The notes under the pieces were generated by a model that was not told the DNA's origin, did no database searches, and saw only the letters and a list, made by a program, of their open reading frames with translations. This document shows positions 52,389 to 62,387 of a stretch of DNA of 64,000 nt, one piece after another (position 1 is the stretch's first letter; each line of letters starts with the position of its first letter). A program made the position numbers and the translations under genes. This DNA is from Chaetoceros tenuissimus (lineage: Eukaryota > Bacillariophyta > Thalassiosirophyceae > Chaetocerotales > Chaetocerotaceae): assembly GCA_021927905.1 (NCBI GenBank), contig BLLK01000062.1:806001-870000 (forward strand), read 5' to 3'.

Positions 52389-53411
52389 ATGGCTATAATT
52401 GGTACGAATTGCAATCTGAAATCCTTTGACTGGATCCCTCTCAGTACTCTGAGAAACGAAGAAGACAGAGCAAAAATTTGTTCTCCTGATACGGTTCCTC
52501 GCTTAGCTCGAGAGGAAATTTATGTTTCAGATATTCAAAAGAAGTGGAATGAAGACTTTGACCCGACGAAAGTACAAAGTAGGAGAATGATTGATAGTCT
52601 GGGAACACCATTTCCATACAAGTCATCAACTACTGGTATTGAATACATGGGTTATCTTGTAGTTCCATCGGACATTAATTTTGAGACGAAGGAGAAATTA
52701 CCTGTTGTCGTTATTTTCCACACAGGAGCTGGACCACAAGATATTTTCAATCGTTTCCAAGCAGACAAAATTGCAAGAGAAAAGGTGTGGGGCGATAAAG
52801 GTTGCATTGTACTCGTAGCTGATTTGTTATCAGATTCTGTAGGCTGGACCTGGGGAGATAGAGACAGATACTGGAAAGCACGCAAAGATCTATTTGAGGT
52901 GATTGAACGAGATAATATGAAAAGAAGATGGAGGCTTAGAGATGCACTGTCTGCCATGATTGAAGCTGTTGGCCAAATAAAAGAGGCCGGATTAATAATT
53001 GCATTTGGATTTTGCATGGGCGGAAATCCAGCAATTGAACTTGCTCGAATGAAACCAAAAAATCTGAAGGGAATTGTAACATTTCACGGTCTTTTCGATG
53101 GGGTAGAACTTTCTGAAATGGAGAGTCAATCCAAAAATTTAGGGAAAACTCTAATATGCCATGGTTTGAAAGACCCTTGGGTTCCCATCGATGATGTTGA
53201 AAAAGCAGTCGATACTTTCAACTGGTGTGGTTATAAAACAAAATTATTAAAGTTTGAAAATGCACAGCATAATTTTAGTAATCCGCGGACGCACTATGAT
53301 GATAGTAAAGGATTTGGATACGATGAAGAAGCATCAAGTAAAAGTTGGGAGGAAGCCATGATACTCATTAAATCAGTTCTTGCTTTGGAGGAGAATAAAG
53401 GTGAAGTGTAA
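52389..53411 (+). CDS. Dienelactone hydrolase-family alpha/beta hydrolase
   Basis: Single-exon 340-aa protein. The catalytic triad is visible: Cys209 in the nucleophile elbow GFCMGGNP, Asp262 in GLKDPWVP and His294 in NAQHNFSNP. The order and the Cys nucleophile are those of the DLH family rather than serine esterases. Core strands are VVIFHTGAGP and CIVLVADLL. Bacterial DLH opens dienelactones in aromatic degradation; eukaryotic members have mostly unknown substrates. There is an N-terminal extension of about 80 residues without a signal peptide, so it is probably cytosolic. Confidence 0.92.
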   Translation: MAIIGTNCNLKSFDWIPLSTLRNEEDRAKICSPDTVPRLAREEIYVSDIQKKWNEDFDPTKVQSRRMIDSLGTPFPYKSSTTGIEYMGYLVVPSDINFETKEKLPVVVIFHTGAGPQDIFNRFQADKIAREKVWGDKGCIVLVADLLSDSVGWTWGDRDRYWKARKDLFEVIERDNMKRRWRLRDALSAMIEAVGQIKEAGLIIAFGFCMGGNPAIELARMKPKNLKGIVTFHGLFDGVELSEMESQSKNLGKTLICHGLKDPWVPIDDVEKAVDTFNWCGYKTKLLKFENAQHNFSNPRTHYDDSKGFGYDEEASSKSWEEAMILIKSVLALEENKGEV

Positions 53412-53548
53412 GTTGTAAGAGGTGGAACTTGGATTTCGCTAGCTATATTTCGTTACACATTCCCTTAAATAGAAATTATTATTACAAGAAGCGATCGTTA
53501 GTTTCATCACAGTAAAGAATACAACATTCGCCGTGAGAAACCTGAGTA

Positions 53549-55039
53549 CTAAAAAGGATTTTCTTCTGTCCTTTGTTTTTTCCTTGATTCAAATCTATTA
53601 TTCATCTCAGAAATCATGGATAGTTTATCTTCAGCCTGTAGCCGACTAACAGTCATCGACGAGATTCCTTCTAAGGAAAGATTGAGTTTATCTCCTCTCA
53701 ATCTACTTATAATCCATTGTTTATCAAGCCCTATTTGAATAGTTGGGCACAGTTTAGTAATTGGAAGTCCATTAGAATCTGTTGATCCTTGTGGCATGGC
53801 ATTTTTTGTTTCTTCAAGGAAAAGCTCATTTCCATTCTCATCTTGGAGTGGACATTCAAATTTTCGATTCTTCTTTTCTTCGTGAAGTTTTGATGTCCAT
53901 CTTTTAATTCGTTCTTCCTCTCTCATTTCAACCTCTGCAGCAGTCATTTGAGTGGCAAGTTCTTTGGTTATGTATTTCCGGTCTGAGCCTGTCATTTGAT
54001 TATTGAATTTTTGATGAAAAAACAATGATTCAAATGATACACAATTGTCTTTCAGATTGACAAAAGAATTGCACTTTGAGTCGAAAAACGTAACAACCCC
54101 ATAGTCTTGCTGTTTTTTTAAAATTTCGTCACTGCGGTCAGGTATACTTTCAATACATGACCTCATCATAAGCTGACCTGGTCTATATCCAGACACACCT
54201 TCTGATTTGCAAAGACCTTTACCCATGACAAGGCAGGCAGAAACTGCGCATCTATGCTCTTGGAAGATAACCCATTTGTGTAAAGTTTTCTTGCGACTAT
54301 TCACACCCCCACTGAATCGAATGAGAAATTCTTTTGATGCTGTGAGACCATTCCCAAAGAATAACTTGGAACTCTTTTTCTTATCGGTTCCAGCAGGAAG
54401 AGCTGATCTCCAGTTAATAATACGCCCTGTATGATATTGACGGTCAATTGGACAAAATAGCTTCATGATCTTGCCTATAAAAAAGTCTGGTGTAAGTCTA
54501 TGTTCATCATCATAGGGTGGACTTGTAGGTGTCCTCATGCAGGAATCGTCCATAACCAGATTATACATATGAACAAAGTTATCAAAATCATTTTGTTGGA
54601 ATTCTTTCCAAATGTTCTCAGCGTCTGCAGAATGGAGAGGTTTAGGATTTACATAGTCCATCTTCTTGTGATTTTTCCATGAATCCTCGAAATCATTGTA
54701 ATCTTTTACATTCACTAACTCGGCTAGTCTGCTAATCACATAATCTCGACTGCAGGGAAATTGGCTTCGTCTTTCTTCGATGAGGTCTAGATACTCTTCC
54801 AGATATTTTGTTGTACCGATAGGATCACAGTCCTTGCAATAGAAACAACCTTGAGGTACTTCCAAAAGTGGAGGCTCGACACATGACAAGTGATACTCTC
54901 TGCCACAATTCAATCCATCACACAAAATCACTTCGTCATCTTTCTTGGAAGAGTCTTTTCCAGAACATCCAGTGCAGACGCCTTCAATTATGTTTCTCTT
55001 AATAGGGATACTGTAGAGCTCTGTTGGAGATTTTGACAT
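53549..55039 (-). CDS. PHD-finger protein, probable chromatin reader
   Basis: Single-exon 496-aa protein from the ATG at 55039 (MSKSP). The frame runs 34 codons further to an ATG at 55141, but that extension is hydrophobic and unlike a nuclear protein. A C4HC3 PHD finger is at about 22-70: CTGCSGKD, VILCDGLNCGREYHLSC and GCFYCKDC. PHD fingers of this type read histone H3 tails. The middle part (GKIMKLFCPIDRQYHTGRII, FLIRFSGG) resembles a small Tudor- or BAH-like beta fold, but weakly. The C-terminal helix ends in ESRKKQRTEEN. It converges on the dienelactone hydrolase with 137 bp between stops. Confidence 0.85.
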   Translation of the reverse strand: MSKSPTELYSIPIKRNIIEGVCTGCSGKDSSKKDDEVILCDGLNCGREYHLSCVEPPLLEVPQGCFYCKDCDPIGTTKYLEEYLDLIEERRSQFPCSRDYVISRLAELVNVKDYNDFEDSWKNHKKMDYVNPKPLHSADAENIWKEFQQNDFDNFVHMYNLVMDDSCMRTPTSPPYDDEHRLTPDFFIGKIMKLFCPIDRQYHTGRIINWRSALPAGTDKKKSSKLFFGNGLTASKEFLIRFSGGVNSRKKTLHKWVIFQEHRCAVSACLVMGKGLCKSEGVSGYRPGQLMMRSCIESIPDRSDEILKKQQDYGVVTFFDSKCNSFVNLKDNCVSFESLFFHQKFNNQMTGSDRKYITKELATQMTAAEVEMREEERIKRWTSKLHEEKKNRKFECPLQDENGNELFLEETKNAMPQGSTDSNGLPITKLCPTIQIGLDKQWIISRLRGDKLNLSLEGISSMTVSRLQAEDKLSMISEMNNRFESRKKQRTEENPF

Positions 55040-55540
55040 GATTTGTTTTAAAATAAGTGAAAGTTTCAGCCAGCACCACACACAAAATACATAGATTTTG
55101 AAGATCACTTCTGCATAGTTGCCCTTGAATGCGCAAGGCACAAGAAGGGCGGGAGGGAGCGGCGGTAGTACGTAAGTACTTACAGTGTCGAAAGACTAGC
55201 TAGATAGGAAAAGAAAAGTTTAAAGTAGCTACTCCTAGGTAAAAAATTACATTTTAATTTCGTTTTGTTTTGTTCAGCGAGCTTATTTACAATAAATGAG
55301 TCATTGGTATGAATTGAGGTGAAGTTATTGTACGGTAAATAAATGAGTCATTGGTATGAATTGAGGTGACCTATTACTACGTAACTAATTCGAACAAATT
55401 TCGTGTTATAATAAAAATGTTTAAAATTACATTGAAAAAAGAGGAGAGGAAGGAGATTTCTTTAAAAATCCTGCTCATCTCCCAATTTTTCATTTTTCAA
55501 AAAGGACATTCAATGGATCGAGTCTGTATTACGAAAAAAA
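55040..55540. other. Intergenic, 501 bp, upstream of the PHD gene
   Basis: It has a GTACGTAAGTACTTAC near-palindrome at about 55168-55183 and the short tandem repeat listed next. No gene. Confidence 0.45.
55291..55370. repeat. Short tandem repeat
   Basis: The 30-bp core ATAAATGAGTCATTGG... occurs at about 55292-55321 and 55340-55369 without change, a period of 48 bp. Probably a recent slippage duplication. Confidence 0.8.
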
Positions 55541-56833
55541 TTACTGACGTGTATCCATAGTATCCTTCAAGGAACAAAGAGAATTGATGTAAGCAGAAAG
55601 CTTACCAAAAACATCAATCATTCTTGGACGATTTTTCGCGTCGTTGTTCCAAGATTTCACTATTATACTCTTCACTGCTCTTGGCACATCGCCTGATACC
55701 TTTGGTCGACTACGCCATAGGACTAGAGCTCGCTCATGTTGTTTTGCATCTAGATTGCGAAATGGTTTCTCCGTATGCACCATCTCCCATAGCAGAAGTG
55801 AAAAGGAAAAGACATCCGCTGGCAGCCCATAAGGAGAACCTTTCATGACCTCAGGCGCCATGTAACGCCTTGTACCGCATAAGCTCAGGAGGTACTTGTC
55901 TCTACCGACTTTTCTTTCTTCCTTCAGCTCTCTAGCAAGGCCCAGGTCAAAAAGTTTAATCATATTGTCATGTGTGAATCCAACATTCTCGGGCTTCAGA
56001 TCTCTAAAGATCATACTATGAAACATTGAATTATCAGTTGGTAAGGAATATTGATGTAAACTTTACCACTTGATAAATAAGTATCTACTTACTTCTTGTC
56101 ATGAAGGTAGGCAAGAGCTGATGAAAGGTCTCTCGCGTACTCGATATGCTTGTCTCTTCTTCTTTTGATGCTGAGCTTTCTTTCATCTCGACAATGAATC
56201 TTTTTTAAAACGCTTGCCTCTTTTTTCCATGCAAAAATTTCATTCGCCAAGGTTCTGTCCAGTTTTTCTAAAATAATGAAGAAATCTTTACTTCCTGGGT
56301 CATCACCGACTCCTTCTAAGCTCACAATGTGTTGATGGGAGAGAGAAGTGAGAAATTGGGCCTCTACAACCAAATCAACGGTTGCATTGTGGATCCTAGC
56401 TTCGGATAGATCCTTTCTTACTTTCTTCACCGCATAGTAGTATGATCTAGACTCAGGGTCAACACAAGGTTGAAAGCTTTCGGATACAGTACTACTACAT
56501 ATTGAGGCTCCCATTGAGTTTCGTCGAAATGATTTGACTTCTCTCACTTTGGAAAAGTTTCCTTGTCCTAATTCTAACCCTTCCTCAATATCTGTGGAGA
56601 ATACCAATTGGATAAGCCATATATTCATAGGTAGTTATATAAGAGGAAGAAAAAAAGGAGAGAGTAGAGAACCTACCATTTTGAGCAACCCTATTCTGAT
56701 CATCGTCAAGTATAGTGCGTCCTTCTGGAATGAAAGAAGAACCCATAGAAAGACGCCGAATACTCCTTCTACATTCCTCTTTTAGGCCTCTCTCGTTGGC
56801 GTTCCTTATATTATCTGTAGTATCAATGTTCAT
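55541..56833 (-). CDS. TKL-like protein kinase, copy A
   Basis: Exons 56677-56833, 56093-56591 and 55541-56015 (minus), with introns of 85 and 77 bp, give 376 aa. The short N-terminus has CRRSIRRLSMGSSFI, a basic Ser-rich patch. Kinase motifs are the glycine loop GQGNFSKV, Lys in YYAVKKVRKD, catalytic loop MIFRDLKPENVGF (Phe in place of His of HRD), LFDLGLARE (DLG instead of DFG), RRYMAPEV and DVFSFSLLLWEM. The divergent TKL-type catalytic loop is common in diatom kinases. An insert of about 35 residues follows the glycine loop. It is a tandem paralog of the gene at 57559. Confidence 0.88.
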
Positions 56834-57558
56834 CGAGGAAAAATAATTTTTTAGGAAGGGAATATATCTATGGTGCCCTCTGTTCTCTGTTCTTGAATGA
56901 ATGAAGAGGCGAAGGTAGGTATTGGATGAATTCCCTACTTCCTTCTTGTTTGTGTTCAGGGAAGCGTGGCAGCTGCTTTGTTGGTAGGGCGTTTTTACAA
57001 AAATTGGATGGGATGCACCCGGACAAACAAATTTATTATTTCTCCGATTTCATTGTGATAGGGGTTCTAGGAAATTAGCTTGATGTAAGTCTTGATAATC
57101 GTTCATCTGCTTCCCAAAGTGTCACGAACGATTGACAAATCAGAGGGCTTCTCACAGTGTCAGAATTGTCTCAAAACTACTGAAAAAGAGAACAGTAATG
57201 TTGTTATTGTATGGTTACTGTAATGTACTGTACTACTGTTTGGTTAAATGCTAGTTTTATGGAATGAGATAGTAAATTCACGAATGTTTACGATTAATAT
57301 GTAAGGTACCTTTTTAAAAAGGGTTTCCCCTATAAAGAAACAATACCATGTCACCTATGCGAATTTTGAAATAGATAGAATAGCTTATAACATGGTAGCT
57401 CTTGTACTACCTCCAAACTCAAAAACAAGTCTAATTATATGCAAAACTACAGTTAGAGAACCAATGTTGTATTCTTTTTATTTTACCTAATATCTATTGA
57501 TTATGGTGAAAACGATTGAACCTTTTCACACTTTTGATTTTTTAACTTGGTTGACAGT
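56834..57558. other. Intergenic between the tandem kinases
   Basis: 725 bp, AT-rich, with no trace of a third kinase copy and no mobile element. Confidence 0.5.
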
Positions 57559-58882
57559 TTACGGAATACTTTCTAGATGTAACTGTAATTTCTCCAGAAC
57601 TCTCTCCATTCTTGGACGACATTTTGCGTCGTTGTTCCAAGATTTCACTATTATACTCTTCACTGCTCTTGGCACTTCGCTTGATACCTTTGGTCGACTA
57701 CGCCATAGGACTAGAGCTCGCTCATGCTGTTTTGCATCCAGATTGCGAAATGGTTTCTCCATATGTACCATCTCCCATAGTAGAAGTGAAAAGGAAAAGA
57801 CATCCGCTGGCAGACCATAAGGAGAACCTTTCATGACCTCAGGCGCCATGTAACGCCTTGTACCAGCTAAAGATAGAAGGAACTTGACTCTACCGACTTT
57901 TCTTTCTTCTCGGAGCTCACGAGCTAGACCGAAATCAAATAATTTGATTTCATTTTCGTGAGTGAATCCAACATTCTCGGGCTTCAGATCTCTAAATATC
58001 ATTCTAAAGTGAGCACAAATAATATGATGGTGAGATTTGGTATCAAAATGATGACTAATGTAAATAAAGAGAATACAAGCTTGACTTACTTCTTTTCATG
58101 GAGATATGAAAGAGCACACGACAAGTCTTTGGCATACGAAATACGTGAACTCATTCTACTCGCCATAGTTGATTTTACTTTTGAGCGATCCATCGTTCTT
58201 GTAATCCGACGGGTATCTATTTGCCAAATTCGGATCTGTTCGGAAAGTGTTCTATCTAATCTCTCTATGATTATAAAAAAGTTTTTGCTTCCTGGCTCAT
58301 CACCTACTCCTTCAATACTCACAATGTGTTGATGTGAGAGAGAAGTGAGAAATTGTGCTTCGACGGCTAAATCTATTGCAGCTGCAAAATCAAGAAAAGA
58401 TGAGCAAAATACTGAAAGATACAAAGCCCATTTAGAAGCAATATCAACTCACCATGCTTTCTTCCGGAACCAGTGAGATCTTGTCTTACTTTTTTCACGG
58501 CATAGTAATAAGATCTAGACTCTGGATCTGTGTTGGGATCAAAAACTGTAGATGCACTTTGAAGACTCCTTTCACTTACACTGGCCGTGGAATGAGAGAT
58601 GCTGAGACTTCGTTGACTGTGAAATCTTCTAACCTCCCGAACATTACTATAGGAGCCTTTGCCTAATTCAGGCCCTTCTTCTATGTCTAGGTTGAATGCA
58701 TCAATAAGAGTTTGAATAAATTAAAAGCCATGGATATAAGAATATTACATACCTAGTACCTGATTGCGTTCATCATAGATTGTTCTACCCTCCGAAATAA
58801 CAGAGGACCCCATTGATAGACGCCTGATGCTCTTTCGACACTGCTCTGTGTAGTCATCGGAAATTCTATTGCTTTGCTCCAT
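57559..58882 (-). CDS. TKL-like protein kinase, copy B
   Basis: Exons 58753-58882, 58453-58686, 58090-58381 and 57559-58003 (minus) give 366 aa; introns are 66, 71 and 86 bp. The plan and sequence match copy A: CRKSIRRLSMGSSVI, glycine loop GKGSYSNV, YYAVKKVRQD, MIFRDLKPENVGF, RRYMAPEV. Here the metal motif is a normal DFG (LFDFGLARE). One intron, after GSGRKHA, is absent from copy A. The last exon is about 90% or more identical to copy A over 55618-55877 / 57604-57865, while earlier exons are far more diverged. Role unknown; N-terminal SIRRLSMGSS is conserved between the copies and may be a phosphorylation site. Confidence 0.87.
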
Positions 58883-59423
58883 TTTCAATATATTTCTGAA
58901 TGAACTATCTATCTATTTATTTTCTATATCTATCTATCTACTGGCCTGAAAAAGTATGAACACTGTGATTTTGTTTTGATTGGGACTTGTGATACCGTAT
59001 TATTTACACACAAACAGAGGAACATTGGGAAGTGAAGGAAGGTTGAACAAAAAAGGTTCTCCTGTTTTTGAGCTAGAAAACTGGAATTTACACATGCTGC
59101 TTGACACTTCTGCGACTTTTTCACTTCAACCTCAACATTCGCACTCCTCTGAGTAGGGGGTCCAAGTTAATCTACTAAACATATATAGATAATTCTTGGC
59201 ACCCCAACCCCCAACCCAAAGGTGATTCTTCGAGCAAGAGAATACATAGTCAGTTTTTCCCTGACACCTCGTTACTGTGATGTGTTCATCGGATCTTTTA
59301 GAAAAAATGCACCCACCTGTCTCCATTCTATGATAGAGTAAATACAGTGTCCATTCAAGAAAAGCCATTTACTCACATTATAATTGAGTTTATAATTTTC
59401 TACCAATATTCAATTTCAACATA
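58883..59423. promoter_or_regulatory. Divergent promoter region, kinase B / TL29-like
   Basis: 541 bp between two starts. A TATCTATC run lies at about 58908-58939. No gene. Confidence 0.35.
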
Positions 59424-60695
59424 ATGAATATGTCCCGTTCTTTTGCTGCATTTCTTGCAGTTATTGCTGCATCTAATGCTTTTGTTCCATCTATGGTGCC
59501 AAGATGTGAGAAAACAGCTCTTTCTATGGAAAGCAACAACGATCGTCGCTCTTTTCTTAGTGGGACAGCAGGTGTAGCTCTCTCAGGTATCTTTACATCT
59601 CTTACTGTTGCTCCCCAGGATGCGAATGCAGTTGTCTACCTTGATCCAGCAATGTATGGTGATCAAGAAAACAGAATTTCAGCTGTAGACTCTCTGAAAG
59701 AATCTGTTCGCCGTGCAATTCTACAGAAACCTCAACTTGCTCCAATCTTTTACGCTATGGCTGTAATTGATGGTCTTTCTTACAATGCAAAGAATGGAGA
59801 TTTCGGTCCAGATGGAAGAATCATTTCTGCAATCCTGGCTTCAAATGCTGATACTCCTTACATCAAACTCATGAAAGAAGCTGCAAACACAATTGTGGAG
59901 AGTAAAAAGAGCCTCAAGAAATTAACTTCCATTACAATTGCAGATGCAGTTGCGCTTGGTGGAACTGAGGCAATTGAAGCTGTTGGAGGTCCTAATCTTA
60001 GCATTCAGGTTGGAAGAACAGATGCAAAGCCTTCTCAAGCGTTCACATCCGATATCCCAATCGATTTGTTGAGTGGATCTCATTCTATAGAAGAAGTAAG
60101 AAGTGCATTCTTCAGAAGTGGACTAACTGAGCGTGAAATGACTGCAATTCTAGGGGCTTTGTTGACTTTGGAGACTGTTGAGAAAGAAAAGGATCCAAAG
60201 GATTGGGCAAAGAGTGCGAAGCCTGCTTTCCGTGAAAGAGGAAAGATGGGACGCATGTCTGAATTCAAGAGACTTACCGATGAAGATATTGCAGCAGAAT
60301 TGGCCAAGGATGGCGAAGATGATGAAGATGATGAGCCAGGCTTATTTGATGACGAGCCATATATCGCTGATACTTTTGGAACAAGAGAACAAGCGTTTGG
60401 AAAGAAGGCAGGTGATTTGGACTCAAAGACCTTCAACAAATACCTTCAAGAGTTGAACAAATATGTCAAAAAGCCAGAGACGCAACCGTACGGATGGATT
60501 GGAGATTTGATTCTCGACAAGCAGAATCCAGGAGCTGGTATTTGGCTTTCAAAGTACGCTCAAAGTTACTTGAATTACCAAAAGGATCTTGGAATTGCTT
60601 TCAATTCCTTGACACAGCTTGGGGGCGAATACACTGGAGGAAAGTATGAAAACCTCCTCAAGAACAAACCAAGAAAAACTCTTGGGGATTCCTAA
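59424..60695 (+). CDS. TL29/APX4-like lumenal peroxidase relative, probably non-catalytic
   Basis: Single-exon 423-aa protein. Targeting is in three steps: signal peptide ending ASNAFVPS; plastid transit; then a Tat-type thylakoid signal, DRRSFLSGTAGVALSG, ending PQDANA. The body keeps the class I heme-peroxidase framework at about 172-203 (TIADAVALGGTEAIEAVGGP, QVGRTDAK). The distal R-x-x-W-H motif is absent and the proximal His region reads AILGALLTLE, so heme ligands are missing. Plant TL29 is likewise an inactive ascorbate-peroxidase relative of the thylakoid lumen. The region at about 275-310 is acidic (DGEDDEDDEPGLFDDE). Confidence 0.8.
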   Translation: MNMSRSFAAFLAVIAASNAFVPSMVPRCEKTALSMESNNDRRSFLSGTAGVALSGIFTSLTVAPQDANAVVYLDPAMYGDQENRISAVDSLKESVRRAILQKPQLAPIFYAMAVIDGLSYNAKNGDFGPDGRIISAILASNADTPYIKLMKEAANTIVESKKSLKKLTSITIADAVALGGTEAIEAVGGPNLSIQVGRTDAKPSQAFTSDIPIDLLSGSHSIEEVRSAFFRSGLTEREMTAILGALLTLETVEKEKDPKDWAKSAKPAFRERGKMGRMSEFKRLTDEDIAAELAKDGEDDEDDEPGLFDDEPYIADTFGTREQAFGKKAGDLDSKTFNKYLQELNKYVKKPETQPYGWIGDLILDKQNPGAGIWLSKYAQSYLNYQKDLGIAFNSLTQLGGEYTGGKYENLLKNKPRKTLGDS

Positions 60696-60874
60696 GTATT
60701 TATTCTGTTTAGCTACTGATAAAATAGTTTATTCATTTCATTCTCACAAAGAAAGACTATGTAACGCATTTATGCCATATTCATTTATTAAATTAAATAA
60801 TATTTTTGAAGGAATCGAGTCAACCCAAGAGCTAGCGTAGACGAGAGTCGAATCATTCTATTGATGCCCAAGAA

Positions 60875-61444
60875 TTACTCATTGCACTTTTCCTTGAAAG
60901 CTTTTCCCGCAGAGAAAGAAGGAGTTTTGGATGCCTTGATTTGGATTTCTTCCCCAGTCTTTGGATTTCTACCCTTTCTAGCAGCACGGTGTGTGAGCTT
61001 GAAAGTACCAAATCCTAGCATAGAAATCTTCTTTCCAGCTGCAACATTCTATTCATGACAAAAAAACATCTGCTGTAAGAAAAAATGCAAATTTCGATTA
61101 GGAAAGATGAGAATCTCGATACTTGCCTCAGTGATGGTTTCTAGTACAGCAGCAAGAGCTGCCTCAGAGTCTACCTTTGACATGCCAGTTTTTTCAGCAA
61201 TACTCGCAACAAACTCAGGTTTACGGAAAGTCTCCACTTCTTCCTTAGCTGCAGCTTTCACTGCCTTCTTCTTCTTCTTTGCTTTCTTCTTTTTAGGAGC
61301 TCCATCAGCTGCAGCTGCTCTTATAGCGGTAGCCTTACGTGAAGAAATGAGAGCTGTGCGTTGCCCAATACTTGGAGAGGATGTGAAAGCATCAGTGCAT
61401 CCGAAAAGAAGTGCAACAAGGAATACAATCGAACCTAGTTTCAT
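60875..61444 (-). CDS. Plastid-targeted HU-like DNA-binding protein
   Basis: Exons 61127-61444 and 60875-61048 (minus) with a 78-bp intron give 163 aa. The intron uses a GC donor (GAG|GCAAGT); no GT site near it keeps the frame. The signal peptide ends CTDAFTSSP, the plastid motif. A lysine-rich linker ([17 protein letters not shown]) leads into the HU fold: [20 protein letters not shown] and then, across the intron, [30 protein letters not shown] and the C-terminal GKAFKEK. HU bends and packs DNA, here probably in the plastid nucleoid. The lysine linker resembles extended HU proteins of some bacteria. Confidence 0.93.
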
Positions 61445-61822
61445 GTTTTTTATTGGTGTATCTTGACTAATATATTGATTGGATATGAATGGAAAAGAGA
61501 GTGATGGTTTTGATGGTTGATACGATGCCGATGAGATCGCGAGATCGCTTCGTTGCTTCGATCAGCTTCAGGCTGATGACAGGATATGATGACAAGTACG
61601 TACCATAATAACGTCTTGGTAACCGTCTCAGCAGCTTTTCTCCTTTGGATCCTTTTTTGTTAGTTGAACTTGATGTCAATTATTTTTGTAATGTTTAATC
61701 TTTATGAATTTAAGCTATATTGTATGGAGACTAATGCATCAATATTGCCTTTGCTTCTTGTCATAATGAAAAATCTTAGAATATACATTATATATCTTAT
61801 TGCCGACTTCACGAAATGCCAA
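61445..61822. promoter_or_regulatory. HU promoter region
   Basis: 378 bp between the HU start and the tRNA. GTACGTAC lies at 61596-61603. A near-perfect dyad, CAGCTTCAGGCTGATG, lies at about 61563. Confidence 0.35.
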
Positions 61823-61905
61823 GCTACTATGTCCGAGTGGTTAAGGAGGCGCACTTAAGATGCGCTGGACATCAGTCCGCCAGGGTTCGAACCCCTGTGG
61901 TAGCA
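61823..61905 (+). tRNA. tRNA-Leu (anticodon UAA)
   Basis: An 83-nt cloverleaf can be drawn. The acceptor stem GCTACTA pairs with TGGTAGC, followed by A as discriminator. The D-arm is TCC...GGA. The anticodon stem GCGCA/TGCGC encloses CTTAAGA, giving anticodon TAA. A long variable arm (GGACATCAGTCC) marks a class II tRNA, and the T-arm is CAGGG-TTCGAAC-CCCTG. The discriminator A and long arm agree with leucine. It contains no intron. Internal A and B boxes for RNA polymerase III are in the D- and T-arms. Confidence 0.96.
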
Positions 61906-61915
61906 AAAAATTTGC

Positions 61916-61921
61916 TTTTTT
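61916..61921 (+). terminator. RNA polymerase III T-run terminator of tRNA-Leu
   Basis: A run of six T on the sense strand, 11 nt after the tRNA, as expected for polymerase III termination. Confidence 0.75.
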
Positions 61922-62387
61922 AGAGATGTCCGTAGGAAGGTATTGAGATGCATGAGCATGCTGTTCTTTTTTCATTTTTTCAATTTTTGTTACCACGTAC
62001 GTACTTTTCTCGTATCTAAAAAATCATCAAAACTCTCTCTTTCCTTCCCATCTCTATCTATTCCTTTGTACTTCTTTCAGAAGGGGGGAGGTTGTTTCAC
62101 CCCAAAGGTCAAGCAAAACGTCTTTAGCAGTTAAAATAAAACGGTAATAGCTATATATAATAGGTCTATAGCCAAATTGAGCCATCACTGAAGAACGCCT
62201 GCTTAGACCAAGCGGAGACATCTTTTTCCACACTGTAGCAACACAGCCAAAAATGAAACCTCTTCTTCCACCACTTGAATTAGACTGAAGCACACTGGCA
62301 TTGCATCACACACAGCACTCCAAATACAAATCTCAATTGCTATTCCAATACAATTCGAATCCTTCGATTAGTCTCGAATTAGATACA
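61922..62387. other. Intergenic, with a GTACGTAC palindrome
   Basis: 466 bp upstream of the last gene. GTACGTAC lies at 61997-62004. No other gene seen. Confidence 0.4.

Noticed and set aside
55040-55141. N-terminal extension of the PHD protein with a membrane segment
   Set aside because: The hydrophobic stretch before MSKSP does not suit a chromatin reader, and the later ATG gives a normal start.
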